From Ruminococcus sp. FMBCY1 (GTDB taxonomy: Bacteria > Bacillota > Clostridia > Oscillospirales > Acutalibacteraceae): 64,000 bases of DNA. Shown one piece after another: positions 61,411 through 64,000 of this stretch. The position numbers were made by a program, and so were the translations under genes. Under the pieces are notes generated by a model. That model was not told the origin of the DNA and ran no database searches. It saw nothing but the letters and a program-made list of their open reading frames with translations. The first letter of the stretch is position 1. Each line of letters begins with the position of its first letter. The stretch is taken from positions 2,232,001 to 2,296,000 of the forward strand of contig NZ_CP074197.1 of assembly GCF_023921805.1 (NCBI RefSeq), given 5' to 3'.

Positions 61411-62565
61411 ATGTTTAATATACTTACTCTCAATAAAATTGCTGCCGTTGGCACAAGCCGCCTTGGTGACAATTACGCTTACGGTGACGATGTTCAGAAT
61501 CCTGACGCAGTTCTCGTAAGAAGTGCTGCTATGCACGATATGCAGTTTGAAGATAATCTCCTTGCCATTGCAAGAGCAGGCGCAGGTACAAACAACATTC
61601 CTAAAGATGTTTGTTCAGAAAAGGGTATTGTGGTTTTCAATACTCCGGGTGCTAATGCAAATGCTGTTAAAGAGCTTGTAATTGCAGGTCTTTTACTCTC
61701 TTCAAGAAGAGTAATGGAGGGTGCAGACTGGGCAAAGACACTCAAGGGCAACGGTGACGCAGTAGGAAAGATGGTAGAAAAAGGCAAGAGCCAGTTTGTA
61801 GGTCCTGAAATTAAGGGCAAAACTCTCGGCGTAATCGGTCTTGGCGCTATAGGTATTCTTGTTGCCAACTGTGCCGTTGCACTCGGTATGGATGTAATCG
61901 GTTTTGATCCGTTTATGTCTGTAACAAACGCATTAAAGCTCAATCCTGCCGTTAAGCTTATGAAGAGCGGCGAAGATGTAATGGTAAACTGTGATTACCT
62001 TACAATCCATGTTCCTCTTACAGCTGACACTAAGGATATGGTTGATGCAGATATGATTGCTAAGATGAAAGACGGCGTTCGTATTCTCAACTTCAGCCGT
62101 GACGGTCTTGTAAATTCAACAGCTGTTCTTGAGGCTGTTAAGAGCGGTAAGGTTGCTAAGTATGTAACAGACTTTGCAACTGATGATATTATCGGCGAAG
62201 AGAATATCATTTGTCTTCCACATCTCGGTGCATCAACTCCCGAAAGTGAAGATAACTGCGCAATTATGGCTTGCGATGAGCTTAAAGAGTACCTCGAAAA
62301 CGGTAACATCGTAAATTCTGTAAACTATCCTGCACTTTCACTTGCAAGAACAAATACAGAGAATGTTCGTTTCTGCGTAATGCACAAGAATGTACCTGAA
62401 CTTCTTAAGAAGGTACTTTCAGAGGTAAAAGGCAATGTAGAAAATATGCTTTCAAAGAGCCGTGGCGACTACGCTTATGCAATTATTGATGTTGCAGGCG
62501 GTAACCCTGAAAACGCTGCTGCTATTGCAGCTATTGAAGGTGTAATCCGTGTTCGTGCTATCTAA
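61411..62565 (+). CDS. serA: D-3-phosphoglycerate dehydrogenase
   Basis: A 384-residue 2-hydroxyacid dehydrogenase opening the serine pathway. RAGAGTNNIPKD is in the substrate domain and GVIGLGAIGILVAN is the NAD loop. Catalytic Arg, Glu and His are in NFSRDGLVN, FATDD and LPHLGAST. A C-terminal ACT domain (about 315-384) suggests feedback control by serine. The ATG at 61402 falls on its own ribosome site, so 61411 (9 nt after AGAGG) is preferred. No serB is adjacent. Confidence 0.96.
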   Translation: MFNILTLNKIAAVGTSRLGDNYAYGDDVQNPDAVLVRSAAMHDMQFEDNLLAIARAGAGTNNIPKDVCSEKGIVVFNTPGANANAVKELVIAGLLLSSRRVMEGADWAKTLKGNGDAVGKMVEKGKSQFVGPEIKGKTLGVIGLGAIGILVANCAVALGMDVIGFDPFMSVTNALKLNPAVKLMKSGEDVMVNCDYLTIHVPLTADTKDMVDADMIAKMKDGVRILNFSRDGLVNSTAVLEAVKSGKVAKYVTDFATDDIIGEENIICLPHLGASTPESEDNCAIMACDELKEYLENGNIVNSVNYPALSLARTNTENVRFCVMHKNVPELLKKVLSEVKGNVENMLSKSRGDYAYAIIDVAGGNPENAAAIAAIEGVIRVRAI

Positions 62566-62587
62566 AAGCATAATATAATGAAGTCAT

Positions 62588-62618
62588 AGGGCGGCAGAGC
62601 TATTCTGTCGCCCTTTTA
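62588..62618 (+). terminator. serCA terminator
   Basis: An 11-bp stem with one wobble, 62588-62598 with 62604-62614, merging into TTTT. Confidence 0.85.
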
Positions 62619-62744
62619 AAGTTTTGTTTTAATGTCCTATTTTAAATGTTGGGGTAACATTAATAGATTATGGTTTAACTCGTGCGCTAAACCATACTTT
62701 CCCACAATTTTTGATAAAGAATTTTTTTGAATTGAGGAATGAAA

Positions 62745-64000
62745 ATGAGAGGAATAAAAAAATTATCTGCAATTACGCTGACTGCCGTGCTTGCATTTTC
62801 TTCTACAGTTACTGCATTTGGCGCAGAAGTAACAGAATCGGTTTCTTACAGCAAATGGGGCAGTAAAACCGTATGCGAAGCATTGGGAATAGATACTGCC
62901 GAATACTACAAATGGATTGTAAATCACGATAATGATTCAAGCAATGATTATCAGACTTACACTGTTTCTAAAAATTATGATTCATCTGTAGGTACTGATT
63001 ATTATCTCGGTACAAAATATACATCGGGCGACCATCGTACACCAAAAGGAGATACCAAAGGGTACTTTAATACAGATTTATATTCACCAAACAGCGGATA
63101 TTACTGTGTAGGTTACGGCAGACAAGACGAGCTTAACGGTTCATCGTACAAGCCGCAGATGAACTGCACAGGATTTGTATGGCATATACTTTACAAGTCG
63201 CTTGCAAATACCAAGGCACAAAAGGGTCAGTCGGTAAGCTATGCATACGCAAACACTCATATTCCGAGTTATTCGTATGCGGCTTATGATACGGGTCAGG
63301 ATACATGGATTAATTGGGCGGGCAATAACAATATCAAGACATATTATTTTGACGGTACAAGTGCCATTAATAATGCATTGAACAGCGGAGTGCTTGAAAA
63401 AGGCGATATTATTTTTATGCTCGGTACGGCTGACGCTCATGTCGGTATTTTTTACGGCAATAATTCAAAAAATAACAAGTTCTGGCATTCTCAATATAAA
63501 AATGTAAATACAATCACAAATATTGAACCGAGGGGTACTTGCTACGGATTGTATGTATTTAAAACAGGTTGTTCAAACGGTATTGATCTTAATATTCAGC
63601 TTAACAGCACACAAAGCGGATTAAAGGGTACTTCATACGATTATTCACAGTTTGAATACACGGTTTATGCTGACTCGGCTTGTAGAAAGCCTGTCGGAAA
63701 AATTGTACCGCAGTCTGACGGATTCGGTGCATTTGGTTTGACGAGCAGTCAACAGTATTCTTCATCAAGTGCGGTTGCGAGAGGTGTGCCTGTTGCAAAT
63801 ACTTCTTATTGGTGCAAAGAAACAAAAACACCGAACGGGTATGTTGCAGACAACACGGTATATAAATTTGAAAAGTCTACATTGACATGGGGCGGTACGG
63901 AAAGATACTATGCAGGTGTAGCTGTAAATGAAAATAACCATAAATTAAGCAAAATAAACAAGACACCTAAAATAGCACTCCGTATTCAGAATGTGTCATC
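62745..64000 (+). CDS. Secreted NlpC/P60-like cysteine peptidase with SpaA-like domain (partial)
   Basis: An open frame from the ATG at 62745 to the window edge: 418 codons with no stop. A signal peptide spans about 1-26 (AFSSTVTAFGAE). An NlpC/P60 or CHAP-like domain follows, with the probable nucleophile Cys141 in MNCTGFVW and the histidine in DIIFMLGTADAHVGIFYG, then FWHSQ. After about residue 285 comes a beta domain typical of SpaA/Cna-B repeats (FEYTVYADSACRKPVG, KETKTPNGYVADNTVYKFE). More repeats may follow beyond the window. It probably acts on peptidoglycan or at the cell surface. A TTGAGGAAT site precedes the start. Confidence 0.85.
   Translation, partial: MRGIKKLSAITLTAVLAFSSTVTAFGAEVTESVSYSKWGSKTVCEALGIDTAEYYKWIVNHDNDSSNDYQTYTVSKNYDSSVGTDYYLGTKYTSGDHRTPKGDTKGYFNTDLYSPNSGYYCVGYGRQDELNGSSYKPQMNCTGFVWHILYKSLANTKAQKGQSVSYAYANTHIPSYSYAAYDTGQDTWINWAGNNNIKTYYFDGTSAINNALNSGVLEKGDIIFMLGTADAHVGIFYGNNSKNNKFWHSQYKNVNTITNIEPRGTCYGLYVFKTGCSNGIDLNIQLNSTQSGLKGTSYDYSQFEYTVYADSACRKPVGKIVPQSDGFGAFGLTSSQQYSSSSAVARGVPVANTSYWCKETKTPNGYVADNTVYKFEKSTLTWGGTERYYAGVAVNENNHKLSKINKTPKIALRIQNVS

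Overview
The window looks like a low-GC, endospore-capable Clostridia chromosome, probably an Oscillospiraceae (Ruminococcus-like) gut bacterium. This is inferred from SpoVD-like and GerW/YtfJ sporulation-type proteins, a type I dockerin, frequent TTG/GTG starts, strong GGAGG ribosome sites, near-consensus sigma-A promoters with 16-17 nt spacers, and clostridial gene orders (scpAB-ytfJ-dacF-rluB, split metH). No rRNA, tRNA, CRISPR array or intact insertion sequence was found.

Layout. 1-10046: an unknown gene end, an orphan ectB-like aminotransferase, a MITE-like repeat, an M23 peptidase, lysozyme plus luxS, a small ORF, a cupin protein and a heterodimeric ABC exporter. 10158-22792: a division and cell-wall (dcw) cluster, mraZ-rsmH-ftsL-pbp-mraY-ftsW-murG-murA-ftsQ-ftsZ, with terminator-like hairpins inside it. 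23034-30845: an acyl-CoA synthetase, rpmB, then an operon of M50 protease, scpA, scpB, TfoX-like, DUF2953, ytfJ, dacF and rluB. 31089-34228: a biotin-dependent carboxyl-transfer trio. 34412-45352: dockerin protein, comF and recD2, a DUF1540 protein, a MoxR-DUF58-transglutaminase operon, a HAD phosphatase and a cyclophilin lipoprotein. 45631-48655: split methionine synthase.

48692-50430 is the only clearly accessory-looking stretch. It holds AT-rich DNA, mini-ORFs, an 89-aa Gly/Pro-rich protein, a 245-aa orphan and, on the opposite strand, a 24-aa hydrophobic peptide behind a consensus promoter. 50611-62565 returns to core functions: a sugar nucleotide dehydratase and glmS (envelope precursors), a large acidic/basic single-pass membrane protein, pyrC, a DRE-TIM aldolase, an ASCH protein, pyrF, serC and serA. 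The window ends inside a secreted NlpC/P60-like protein with a SpaA-like domain.

How the genes fit together. Much of the window serves the envelope: precursor synthesis (glmS, murA, mraY, murG), polymerisation and division (ftsW, PBP, ftsL, ftsQ, ftsZ), and remodelling (M23, GH25, DacF, NlpC/P60). The best candidates for new biology are the 48.7-50.4 kb cassette, the calcium-loop tail on the FtsQ-like protein, the transcarboxylase-like trio, and the MITE-like element. All functional assignments come from reading motifs by eye; no database search was run.
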